Below the pieces are notes generated by a model that worked only from the letters and a program-made list of their open reading frames with translations, did not search any database and was not told where the DNA came from. 64,000 nucleotides of DNA from Cognatiluteimonas sedimenti. Its GTDB lineage: Bacteria; Pseudomonadota; Gammaproteobacteria; Xanthomonadales; Xanthomonadaceae. Made by a program: the position numbers and the translations under genes. The stretch lies in assembly GCF_022808325.1 (NCBI RefSeq), contig NZ_JALGCL010000004.1, forward strand, positions 170,121 through 234,120, given 5' to 3'. Numbering within the stretch: the stretch's first letter is position 1; every line of letters starts with the position of its first letter. Below, piece by piece: positions 48,266 through 60,367 of this stretch.

Positions 48266-49582
48266 TTACTGCGACTTGAGCTGGATGGCGGGCGTGACCT
48301 GGCAGGCGTGCCAGGCCGGCAGCAGGCCCGCGAGCACGCTGGCGACGATCGCGATCACGAAGGTGGTGGCCAGCATCGCCAGGTCCAGGTGGATGAGCTC
48401 GGAGAAGCCGGTGGGCTGCTGCCGCACCGCCCACAGCCCGAGCTCGGCCAGGCCCAGGCCGAGGATGCCGCCGGCCAGGCCGACGGTGCCGGCCTCCACC
48501 AGGCACTGCGCGAAGATCGCCCGGCGCGACGCGCCCAGCGCGCGGCGCACGCCGATCTCGCTGGCGCGGCGCATGAACTTGGCCAGCAGCAGGCCAACGG
48601 TGTTGAGCAGGCACACCAGCAGGAAGCCGAACGCCAGCCACACCTGCATGCGCACGTCGTTGGGCACCACGCGCTTGAAGTCCAGCCATTCCATCAGGCT
48701 GCGCAGGCGCACGTTGGTCGGCCGCAGGAAGCGTCCCGCCGCGCGCTGCTGGTCGGAATAGTTGACCAGGTACTGGCGGTAGTCGGCGACCTTGGCCGGG
48801 CTGCCCAGTTCGACCCAGTACTGGATCCAGACGCAGGGTGCGTTGACGCCGGTTTCGCCTTCCGGATCGGTGCTGTCGGCGCCGGACTGCCAGCAGTTCA
48901 TGCTGCCGTTGCGGTCCATCTTCAGGTCGCGCGAGGTGGAGAACGGCACGTATGCCTGCTCGGCCTCGCCGTAACGGTCCGAGTTGAGGTCGAAGAAGCG
49001 CGGCACCGGGCGCCACTCGTCGAGCACGCCGACCACCTGGAACTCGGTGCCGCCGAAACGCACCGGCTTGCCGACGCTGTTGCCGCCGCCGAACAGCTTG
49101 TCGTTGAGCGCCTTGGAGATCACGGCGACGCGCGCGTGGCGCGCATCCTGCTCGGCGCTCCAGCCGCCACCGTGCAGGAACGGGATGTCGAACATCGGGA
49201 AGAAGTCGGCGCTGGTGTAGCGGGCGTCGGCGTAGAACGGATCCAGGCCCTGCTTCTGCGGCTCGATGGCGACGCTGCCGCCGGTCATCATCGCCTGGCG
49301 GTCGCCGCGCTTCTGCCGCAGCAGTTCCTCGGCGTCGAACCGGGTCACCTGTTCCTCCGGTTCCTCGCCGGGGTTGTAGCCATCCATGTTCGCGGCGTCG
49401 AGCTGCACGAAGAACAGCTGGTCGCTCTTCTGCGGGAGCGGATCGCCGGAGAGCACGTGGAAGATCGTCAGCGTGGTCATGCTGGCGCCGATGCCCAGCG
49501 CGATCGCCAGCACCATCAGTGCGGTCAGGACCTTGTTGCGGCGGAAGCTGCGCAGCGCCAGGTCGAAGTAGTAAGCGAACAT
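48266..49582 (-). CDS. ABC exporter permease, FtsX/MacB-like (first permease)
   Basis: A 438-residue permease with the same layout as its neighbour: N-terminal helix (RRNKVLTALMVLAIALGIGASMTTLTIFH), periplasmic domain with VAVISKALNDKLFGGGNSVGKPVRF, and three C-terminal helices after ASEIGVRRALGASRRAIFAQCLVEAG. The two permeases share organisation but are clearly diverged. It starts 10 bp after the ATPase stop. The substrate is unknown. Confidence 0.92.
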   Translation of the reverse strand: MFAYYFDLALRSFRRNKVLTALMVLAIALGIGASMTTLTIFHVLSGDPLPQKSDQLFFVQLDAANMDGYNPGEEPEEQVTRFDAEELLRQKRGDRQAMMTGGSVAIEPQKQGLDPFYADARYTSADFFPMFDIPFLHGGGWSAEQDARHARVAVISKALNDKLFGGGNSVGKPVRFGGTEFQVVGVLDEWRPVPRFFDLNSDRYGEAEQAYVPFSTSRDLKMDRNGSMNCWQSGADSTDPEGETGVNAPCVWIQYWVELGSPAKVADYRQYLVNYSDQQRAAGRFLRPTNVRLRSLMEWLDFKRVVPNDVRMQVWLAFGFLLVCLLNTVGLLLAKFMRRASEIGVRRALGASRRAIFAQCLVEAGTVGLAGGILGLGLAELGLWAVRQQPTGFSELIHLDLAMLATTFVIAIVASVLAGLLPAWHACQVTPAIQLKSQ

Positions 49583-49592
49583 GGCGGCCTCC

Positions 49593-50315
49593 TCAACCTT
49601 GCGCTTCGGCCAGCGACGCGGTTGCCAGCCGGTGCAGGCTCGGCTCCACGCTCAGGTCGGTGGCCATGCCGTCGACGATGTGCACGTTGCGCTGCGCACG
49701 CGCCGCCAGCTCCGGGTCGTGGGTGACCATGACGATGGTGGTGCCGCGGGCGTTGATGTCCTCCAGCAGCTCGAGCACGCCGCGCGCCATCTGCGAGTCC
49801 AGGTTGCCGGTGGGCTCGTCGGCCAGCAGCAGGCGCGGGCTGCCGGCGAGCGCGCGCGCGATCGCGGCGCGCTGCTGCTGGCCGCCGGACAGCTCGGCGG
49901 GATAGTGCTTCATGCGCGAGGCCAGGCCGACCTGGCCCAGCGCTTCCTCGATCCTGCGCTTGCGCTCGGCCGCGGCCATGCCGCGGTAGCGCAGCGGCAC
50001 GTCGCAGTTGTCGAACAGGTTGAGGTCCGGGATCAGGTTGAAGCTCTGGAAGATGAAGCCGATCTTGTGGTTGCGCAGCTTGCTGCGGGCATCGTCGGAG
50101 AGGCCACTGACGTCCTGGCCGTCGAGCAGGTAGGTGCCGCCGGTATAGGTTTCCAGCAAGCCCGCGATGTTGAGGAAGGTGGTCTTGCCCGAACCCGAGG
50201 GCCCGGTGACGGCCACGAACTCGCCTTCGCGCACGTGCAGGTCGAGTGCGCGCAGGGCGTGGGTTTCGACGAGTTCGGTGCGATAGACCTTGCTGACCTG
50301 TTGCATCTCGAGCAT
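49593..50315 (-). CDS. ABC exporter ATPase, LolD/MacB-type
   Basis: A 240-residue ATPase with Walker A GPSGSGKTT (about residues 38-46), Q loop IFQSFNLIPDLNLFDN, signature LSGGQQQR, Walker B RLLLADEPTGNLD and the switch His in MVTHDPELA. This is the subfamily that powers FtsX-like permeases (LolD, MacB N-domain, YknY). It lies between the adaptor and the two permeases. Confidence 0.95.
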   Translation of the reverse strand: MLEMQQVSKVYRTELVETHALRALDLHVREGEFVAVTGPSGSGKTTFLNIAGLLETYTGGTYLLDGQDVSGLSDDARSKLRNHKIGFIFQSFNLIPDLNLFDNCDVPLRYRGMAAAERKRRIEEALGQVGLASRMKHYPAELSGGQQQRAAIARALAGSPRLLLADEPTGNLDSQMARGVLELLEDINARGTTIVMVTHDPELAARAQRNVHIVDGMATDLSVEPSLHRLATASLAEAQG

Positions 50316-50346
50316 GGGGGCTTCCTCGGTTGTCTTCTATTGCGGA

Positions 50347-51627
50347 TTAGTTGATGACCACGCGCTCGGCGTCGCCGAACTGGTCGCTGCCGGAGACCAC
50401 GATGCGGTCGCCTTCCTGCGCGCCTTCCAGGATTTCCACCGCGCCCAGGCTGCTGGCGCCGGTGCGGATCTGGCGCTTGACCGCGCTGTCGCCATCCATC
50501 ACGTAGGCGCTGGTGCCGCCGCCCTGTTCCAGGAACGGGCCGCGATCGACCATCAGCACGTCGTGGCGGGTGTCGAGCAGGATCCGCGCCGACAGCCTCT
50601 GGTTCTGGCGCAGGCCCGGCGGCTGCTTGTCCTTGAAGCGCAGGCGCGCGACGACTTCGCCGTTGACCACTTCCGGCGACACCGCCGAAACCTCGCCGGG
50701 GAAGGGCTGGCCGCTGCCGCTGGTCAGCTGCGCCGGCATGCCGATGGCGAGGTCGCGGGCGAAGCTCTCCGGCACCTTGATCTCGACTTCGAACTTGGAC
50801 AGGTCGACCACGCCCAGCAGTGGCGCGTTGGCGGCGACGTTGGCGCGCTGCGCGACCTGCACCTGCCCGACCTGGCCGTCGAACGGCGCGCGCAGGGTCA
50901 GGGCGTCGACCTGGCGTTGCATCTCGGCCACGACCGCGCGCTGGCGGTCGGCGAGCAGGCGCTTGTTGCGGGTGTCCAGCCCGGCGCCGGCGCCCTGCAG
51001 GCCGTAATCCTCGCGCGCGTGGGCGAGGCCGATCTCGGCCTTCTTCAGGTCGTCCTGCGCGCGCGCGACCTCGACCTGCGGCACCGCGCCGCCGTCGAAG
51101 CCGCGCTGGTTGCGTTCCAGGTCGCGCAGCGCGGCCTGGCGTTCGATCTGCGCCTGGTCGAGCAGCTTGCGCGCGCTGGAGCGGGTGAGTTGCGCGTCGA
51201 GCGCGGCGCGGCTGGCCTCGGCCTCGACGCTGGCCAGGGTCGCCTCTTCCTGCGCCAGCCGGCTGCGCAGTTCCGGGCTGTCGATCTCGGCCAGCGCCTG
51301 GCCCTGCTTGACCACGTCGCCGGCGACCACGTGCAGCGTTACCGTGCCGCCGGCGATCGCGTACAGGGTCGGGCTGTTGGCGGCGATCACGCGGCCATCG
51401 GCGGAGATGTCGCGCACCAGGTCGCCGCGCTTCACTTCGGCGATGCGCACGCGCGCGACGTCGATCGAGCGGCTGCCGGCGCTCCAGCCCGACAGCAGCC
51501 ACGCCGCCAGCAACAGCAGCGCCGCGCCGATGCCGCCGGCCAACAGCCAGCCGCGGCGCTTGCCGGCGCGTTGCGACGCGGGGGTGGCGACCGGGCGGTC
51601 CTGGGCGGAGGTATCGCGGATGCTCAT
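50347..51627 (-). CDS. periplasmic adaptor (membrane fusion) subunit of the exporter
   Basis: A 426-residue HlyD/MacA-type adaptor. A short cytoplasmic N terminus is followed by a membrane anchor ([22 protein letters not shown], about residues 25-46), a split lipoyl/barrel-sandwich domain ([27 protein letters not shown] and [15 protein letters not shown]), a helical hairpin (about 120-230) and a beta-barrel domain. The hairpin suggests contact with a TolC-type channel, which is not encoded here. It is the first gene of the leftward cluster; a sigma54-like promoter lies 37-53 bp upstream of its ATG. Confidence 0.92.
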   Translation of the reverse strand: MSIRDTSAQDRPVATPASQRAGKRRGWLLAGGIGAALLLLAAWLLSGWSAGSRSIDVARVRIAEVKRGDLVRDISADGRVIAANSPTLYAIAGGTVTLHVVAGDVVKQGQALAEIDSPELRSRLAQEEATLASVEAEASRAALDAQLTRSSARKLLDQAQIERQAALRDLERNQRGFDGGAVPQVEVARAQDDLKKAEIGLAHAREDYGLQGAGAGLDTRNKRLLADRQRAVVAEMQRQVDALTLRAPFDGQVGQVQVAQRANVAANAPLLGVVDLSKFEVEIKVPESFARDLAIGMPAQLTSGSGQPFPGEVSAVSPEVVNGEVVARLRFKDKQPPGLRQNQRLSARILLDTRHDVLMVDRGPFLEQGGGTSAYVMDGDSAVKRQIRTGASSLGAVEILEGAQEGDRIVVSGSDQFGDAERVVIN

Positions 51628-51663
51628 GCAGCGGGGCTCGATTGACTTTGTCAGTGGTTCCAA

Positions 51664-51680
51664 AGCAGATCGCGTGCCAA
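51664..51680 (-). promoter_or_regulatory. sigma54 (-24/-12) promoter of the exporter operon
   Basis: On the minus strand: TTGGCACGCGATCTGCTT. Compared with TGGCACG-N4-TTGC(A/T), the -24 element is perfect, spacing is exact, and the -12 element has one change (CTGC for TTGC). Transcription would start about 51653, 26 nt before the adaptor ATG. The operon encodes an NtrC-type activator, matching the promoter class. Confidence 0.75.
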
Positions 51681-51724
51681 CCTGCAAGCGATTGATCAGT
51701 AAAGGGAAAGCGGCGGCGCTGGGC

Positions 51725-51757
51725 GTCCGGCGGACGCGCCGGCCACGTCCGCCGGAC
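51725..51757. promoter_or_regulatory. inverted-repeat pair, candidate activator sites
   Basis: GTCCGGCGGAC at 51725-51735 and GTCCGCCGGAC at 51747-51757 are each palindromic except at the centre and are reverse complements of each other. Their centres are 22 bp apart, two helical turns. They lie about 75-100 bp upstream of the predicted sigma54 transcript start, the usual place for NtrC-type activator sites. They also lie close to the start of glmS and could serve that gene instead. Confidence 0.5.
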
Positions 51758-51814
51758 GGCCGGACGCCGCGGCCAGCCGCTACACTGGCCCATCCCTGCA
51801 AGGAACTCCCTGCC

Positions 51815-53644
<1,830 letters not shown>

Positions 53645-53668
53645 GGCGGGCGTTGGCCTGGGTGGGAC

Positions 53669-54115
53669 ATGCCTGCGCAAGCTGATCCATTCGGGCTCTC
53701 CCGCTTCCTTGAAGCGCAGGCCGGGTCCTACGGCAATGCGCTCGACGAGCTGCGTGCCGGTCGCAAGCAGTCGCACTGGATCTGGTACGTGTTTCCTCAG
53801 CTTTCCGGCCTGGGCCGGAGTTCCGCATCCGAGCGGTTCGGCTTGTCCGGCGTCGCCGAAGCAGCGGCCTACCTGGCCCATCCGGTCCTGGGTGCGCGAC
53901 TGCGCGAGGCCGTCGAAGCCATGCTCACGCACAAGTCGGTGCCGGCGGCCCATATTCTCGGCGCGCTGGACGCCATGAAGTTCAGGTCCTGCCTGACCTT
54001 GTTCAACCTGGCGGCGCCGACGGAGGCACTGTTCTCCGAGGCGCTCCAGCGCTTTTTTGCGGACCAGCCCGACCAGGGAACGCTGCAGCTTGTTTCGCGC
54101 CGGAGTGGGGCCTGA
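53669..54115 (+). CDS. DUF1810 family protein
   Basis: A 148-residue helical protein matching DUF1810: FLEAQAGSYGNALDELRAGRKQSHWIWYVFPQLSGLGRSSASERFGLSGVAEAAAYLAHPVLGARLREAVEAML, then AHILGALDAMKFRSCLTLF. The conserved HWIWYVFPQ block is characteristic. No biochemical function is established. It begins 24 bp after glmS and may be read through from it. Confidence 0.9.
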   Translation: MPAQADPFGLSRFLEAQAGSYGNALDELRAGRKQSHWIWYVFPQLSGLGRSSASERFGLSGVAEAAAYLAHPVLGARLREAVEAMLTHKSVPAAHILGALDAMKFRSCLTLFNLAAPTEALFSEALQRFFADQPDQGTLQLVSRRSGA

Positions 54116-54203
54116 CGTCTGGCGACAAGCAGGGAACGGCAACAAGCCTTGGGGTAAAGGTCTATCTTCTGCAGACTGATGCCGCGCAACCGGAGGTCCC
54201 GTC

Positions 54204-54515
54204 ATGGATGTTGGGGAGATGGTCCTGCTTGTGAATGCTGCCTTCCTCGTGCTCTATGGCGTGGGCGGTCTTGTTGCGACCTGGCTGTTCCCGGGGCTTC
54301 TGCGGACCTGGCTTTACCGGCCCTGGATGTTGACCGGACCCCTGGTGGCCAATGACACCAACCGCACGATCATGTCGCTCCTGGGCCTGGCGATGGGGGC
54401 AAGTCTTGGGCTCTCCCTCCTGGGTCAAAGAAAGTCGGCTTTGGCCGCACTCGCATTGCTCGTCGTGGTCGCGATGGCAAAGGTCCGCTTCGCCAGGCGC
54501 AGGCCCGATGCCTGA
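54204..54515 (+). CDS. small hypothetical membrane protein, 103 aa
   Basis: Four hydrophobic stretches (about residues 5-28, 32-48, 56-74 and 80-96) indicate an inner-membrane protein. The start MDVGEMVLLVNAAF has a GGAGGTCCC ribosome site. It ends with a basic tail (KVRFARRRPDA). I do not recognise a family. It converges on the arsenic operon. Confidence 0.7.
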   Translation: MDVGEMVLLVNAAFLVLYGVGGLVATWLFPGLLRTWLYRPWMLTGPLVANDTNRTIMSLLGLAMGASLGLSLLGQRKSALAALALLVVVAMAKVRFARRRPDA

Positions 54516-54570
54516 AGTCCCGGTGCGGAAGCAGGGTCCCGAGGCCAAGTTCGAGCGACCCGCAACGAAC

Positions 54571-55257
54571 CTACGGCGCCCGCGCTTCACTCCGCCGGCC
54601 ATTCCCAAGCAGCGCGGCCGCCAGCGCATGCGCCACGACCACGCCAGCGAACTGGGCGAGCACGAAGCCGGCCACGTCCGTTGGCCGGATGCCGGAAAAC
54701 GATTGCGTCAACGATCGCGCCAGCGTGACCGCCGGATTGGCGAACGACGTACTGGCGGTGAACCAGTAGGCCGCGAAGATATAGCTGCCCACCAGCGCAG
54801 GCACCGCCGACGACGCACGATGCCGCAGGCCGAGCAGGATGGTGAGCAGCAGTCCGGTCGTGGCCACGCCTTCGCTGAGCCATTGGCCCGCGCCGGTGCG
54901 CACGCGCGCGCCGGGCTGCATCCACGCCTGGTCGAACATCGCATGCGCCAGCATCACGCCTGCCACCGCGGCCAGGAGTTGCACGGCGACGTATGCCGCC
55001 GCCTCGCCGCTGCGCATCTCGCCGCGTAGCCGCATCGCCAGCGTCACGGCAGGGTTGAAGTGGGCCCCGGAGATCGGCCCCAGCACGGTGATCAACACGT
55101 ACAACACGCCGGCAGTCGCCGATGCATTGGCGAGCAGGGCGATGGCCTCGTTGCCGTCGGACAGGTGCGCGCCCATGATCCCCGAACCCACCACCGTGGC
55201 GAGCAACGCCGCCGTGCCGATGGCCTCGGCCAGCAGCGCACGGTGCAGCCGCGTCAC
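54571..55257 (-). CDS. aqpS: aquaglyceroporin of the arsenic operon (AqpS-like)
   Basis: A 228-residue MIP-family channel with six membrane helices and both half-helix motifs, HFNPAVT and FANPAVT. It is the last gene of arsR-arsI-arsC-aqp and starts 4 nt inside the arsC end. In rhizobia AqpS channels arsenite out after ArsC reduction, replacing the pumps ArsB or Acr3, neither of which is present here. The channel-lining residues that set glycerol/arsenite selectivity cannot be confirmed by eye. Confidence 0.87.
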   Translation of the reverse strand: MTRLHRALLAEAIGTAALLATVVGSGIMGAHLSDGNEAIALLANASATAGVLYVLITVLGPISGAHFNPAVTLAMRLRGEMRSGEAAAYVAVQLLAAVAGVMLAHAMFDQAWMQPGARVRTGAGQWLSEGVATTGLLLTILLGLRHRASSAVPALVGSYIFAAYWFTASTSFANPAVTLARSLTQSFSGIRPTDVAGFVLAQFAGVVVAHALAAALLGNGRRSEARAP

Positions 55258-55637
55258 AGCTGTGCCAGGAGCGTGCGGACGCGCCCGGCGATCTCGTCGC
55301 GGATCGCGCGATAGCCGTCGTCATCGAGTTCCCTGGGATCGGCCAAGGCCCAGTCCTCGCGGCGCCTTGCCGGTACCCATGGACATGCGTCGCCGCAACC
55401 CATCGTCACCACCGCGTCGAACTCGCCTTCCATCTCGTCCAGGGACTTGGAGCGATGGGCGGTGAGGTCGTAGCCGACCTCCTGCATGAAGCGGACGGCT
55501 TTCGGGTTCACCACCCCGGACGGTCGCGAGCCGGCGCTCCACGATTCGACGCCGGCACCGCCCAGCATCCTGGCGAATGCCTCCGCCATCTGGCTGCGGT
55601 TGGAGTTCTCGACGCAGACGAACAGGATGCGCTTCAT
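55254..55637 (-). CDS. arsC: arsenate reductase, thioredoxin-type (low-MW phosphatase fold)
   Basis: A 127-residue enzyme. The P-loop CVENSNRSQMAEAF has the CX5R nucleophile Cys8 and Arg14; VTMGCGDACPW gives Cys81 and Cys85 for the disulfide relay; the general acid is in LADPRELDDD. It reduces As(V) to As(III). The ATG shares one base with the arsI stop, so expression is coupled. The sequence is of the Staphylococcus-plasmid type rather than the glutaredoxin-linked R773 type. Confidence 0.93.
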   Translation of the reverse strand: MKRILFVCVENSNRSQMAEAFARMLGGAGVESWSAGSRPSGVVNPKAVRFMQEVGYDLTAHRSKSLDEMEGEFDAVVTMGCGDACPWVPARRREDWALADPRELDDDGYRAIRDEIAGRVRTLLAQL

Positions 55638-56125
55638 CAGCAGCAGGCCGCCGCTTTCGAGCAGCAGGCCCCGCCCGTGTCGGCCATGGGCTTCATCGCG
55701 GCAACGTCCGGCGTGCATGCGGCGCCGTCGGTGGCGCAGGCCGCGTCGCCGGCGTGGTAGGTCGTTGCCTCGCCCAGGGTGTGGAAGGTTTCCCAGCGCG
55801 TGCCCTGCGGGTCTTCCGTCCAGTTCTTGTCGGACTTCGCGTAGCAGCAGACCGTCGCTGTTTCGGGCACGACGGTGCCGCCTGCGGCATCCAGGCGCTT
55901 GCCCAGCGCGGCGAGTTCCGCGCCGCTGTCGACCTGCAGGCCGAGGTGGTCGACGCCGGGTGTCCGCCCGGTGTTGGAAATGGCGAAGTTCAGCCGCGGG
56001 TCCTCGAGCATCCACTTGGCGTAGTCGTGCTTGAGTACCGCAGGCGGGGCGGCGAACAGCTGGGTGTAGAAGCGGACGCTGGCGTCGAGGTCGCCGACAT
56101 TGAGATGCACGTGGAAGCGATTCAT
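55637..56125 (-). CDS. arsI: ArsI/CadI-family vicinal oxygen chelate enzyme (C-As lyase)
   Basis: A 162-residue dioxygenase-fold protein. The sequence RFHVHLNV has the first metal His, VDHLGLQV the second (about residue 60), and Glu112 in GTRWETFHT the third. The As(III)-binding pair Cys93-Cys94 is in TVCCYAKSDKNW, the ArsI hallmark. A Cys-rich tail follows (GACCSKAAACC). ArsI cleaves the C-As bond of trivalent methyl- and aryl-arsenicals with O2; CadI paralogues are metal-inducible proteins of unclear activity. It sits between arsR and arsC. Confidence 0.88.
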   Translation of the reverse strand: MNRFHVHLNVGDLDASVRFYTQLFAAPPAVLKHDYAKWMLEDPRLNFAISNTGRTPGVDHLGLQVDSGAELAALGKRLDAAGGTVVPETATVCCYAKSDKNWTEDPQGTRWETFHTLGEATTYHAGDAACATDGAACTPDVAAMKPMADTGGACCSKAAACC

Positions 56126-56463
56126 CCGGAGGTTCCTTTCTTGCGCGGCTTGCAGGTGGACACCGGCCCGCAAGCGCCGGAGCCGGCGCAGCAGTTCTCG
56201 GTGAGGTAGGCGAGCAGTGCGTTCATGCGGTCGAAGCTGGCGCGGACCCGGATCACGCGGCCCTCGCGCTGGTCGGTGACCAGATCCGCGCTGCGCAGCA
56301 CGTTGAGGTGCGCGGACAATGTGGCGGCGGGCAGTGCCAGGGCCTCGCGCAGTTCGCCGACCGGCATCCCCTCCGGCCCGGCTTCGACGAGGCGCCGGAA
56401 GGCACGGAGCCTGGATTCGTGGCCCAGGGCAGCGAGGCTGGCGAGCGCGGCTGGCATTTCCAT
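56122..56463 (-). CDS. arsR: ArsR-family arsenic repressor
   Basis: A 113-residue winged-helix repressor (MPVGELREALALPAATLSAHLNVLRSADLVTDQREGRVIRV, about residues 33-73). The C-terminal As(III) site NCCAGSGAC has Cys91, Cys92 and Cys98, the same spacing as Acidithiobacillus ferrooxidans ArsR (95/96/102). The stop overlaps the arsI ATG by 4 nt. A palindrome overlapping the -10 element lies immediately upstream, consistent with autoregulation. The ATG at 56463 may be leaderless; the next in-frame ATG is at 56457. Confidence 0.93.
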   Translation of the reverse strand: MEMPAALASLAALGHESRLRAFRRLVEAGPEGMPVGELREALALPAATLSAHLNVLRSADLVTDQREGRVIRVRASFDRMNALLAYLTENCCAGSGACGPVSTCKPRKKGTSG

Positions 56464-56465
56464 AG

Positions 56466-56481
56466 TTCCAATAATATGGAA
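56466..56481. promoter_or_regulatory. arsR operator (inverted repeat)
   Basis: TTCCA-ATAATA-TGGAA, a perfect 5+5 palindrome with a 6-base spacer, covering the predicted -10 element of the arsR promoter. Occupancy by ArsR would block the polymerase directly. Confidence 0.7.
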
Positions 56482-56498
56482 ACAAGGTTGGGCGTCAA
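56471..56498 (-). promoter_or_regulatory. sigma70 promoter of the ars operon
   Basis: On the minus strand TTGACG (56498-56493), a 16-bp spacer and TATTAT (56476-56471). The predicted start falls about 56464, at the arsR ATG, so the transcript may be leaderless. Confidence 0.7.
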
Positions 56499-56585
56499 GC
56501 CCCGTTGAACGGGGTCAGGGCGCAGTTTGCAGGGCGCCGCATTCCGCTCCCGGATGCAGGGGGATGCTCGCGGGGGCGCCGGATA

Positions 56586-56667
56586 CGGATGCCCTTGGGT
56601 GCAATTGTCCCCCGGCGCCGGCCTTTGGCCGACGCCTCCTCCTTGATTTCGCACCCAAGGGCATCCG
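56586..56667. repeat. 82-bp hairpin element, first copy
   Basis: Two perfect 17-base arms (56586-56602 and 56651-56667) flank a middle with TGTCCCCCGGC, then GGCC and CTCCTCCTTGATTTC. The same middle recurs at 63941-63998, where arms of different sequence pair equally well. Confidence 0.75.
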
Positions 56668-56837
56668 CACCCGGCGTTGCCGCTGCGCAGAAGTCTTGCC
56701 CTGACACGGTCGTTGGCGCAGCCAGCCCATTGCAGCCGTGCGTCCCGTCCTGATTGACGGTGTGGAGTCGGGCTCCAATACTCCGTGTCGCCCGATTCCG
56801 GGTCCTGGTGGGTGCCGGGTGCACCCTCGGAGTCCTC

Positions 56838-57182
56838 ATGAACGACGATTCGGCTCCGCTGGAAACAAGAGGCGTTTCCGTCGAACTGCTCCAGACGATC
56901 GACCTCGGTCCGGAGATCGAAGGCATGGCCGGGCGCCAGCTCCGCATGCGCCTGGTCACGATGGAGCCGGGCAGCGTCTTTGGCCCCGTGCACGACCACC
57001 GGGACCGGCCGGGCGTCGTGTATGTCCTGGCAGGAACCATCACCGATCACAGGAACGGGGTTGCCACCGACTATGGCCCCGGTGCCGGCTGGCCGGAAGA
57101 CAGGGACACGGTGCACTGGCTGGAGAATCGCGGCCCGGTACGGGCGGTCGAAATCTCGGTGGATATCGTGCGTTCCGCCTGA
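56838..57182 (+). CDS. cupin-domain protein
   Basis: A 114-residue single-cupin protein. MNDDSAPLETRGVSVELLQTIDLG is followed by the two cupin motifs: motif 1 GPVHDHRDRPGVVYVLAGTITD (two His and a Glu-like Asp for metal) and motif 2 HWLENRGPVRAVEISVDI. No catalytic identity can be assigned. It may bind a metal and a small ligand. The ATG at 56838 was preferred; an upstream frame is open but lacks similarity. Confidence 0.8.
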   Translation: MNDDSAPLETRGVSVELLQTIDLGPEIEGMAGRQLRMRLVTMEPGSVFGPVHDHRDRPGVVYVLAGTITDHRNGVATDYGPGAGWPEDRDTVHWLENRGPVRAVEISVDIVRSA

Positions 57183-57283
57183 GCCCGGCGGGCGGGGCGT
57201 GCGCAACCATCCAGCGTGTTGCGGACCTCGCTTAGGCCCGGTGGACACGACTGATCCAGGATCGGGCGTGCCCCGGCGCAGGC

Positions 57284-60363
<3,080 letters not shown>

Positions 60364-60367
<4 letters not shown>

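Noticed and set aside
51785..51814. A glmS ribozyme or riboswitch in front of glmS.
   Set aside because: The glmS leader is only about 25-30 nt before the ATG and shares its upstream DNA with the divergent exporter promoter, leaving no room for the ribozyme.
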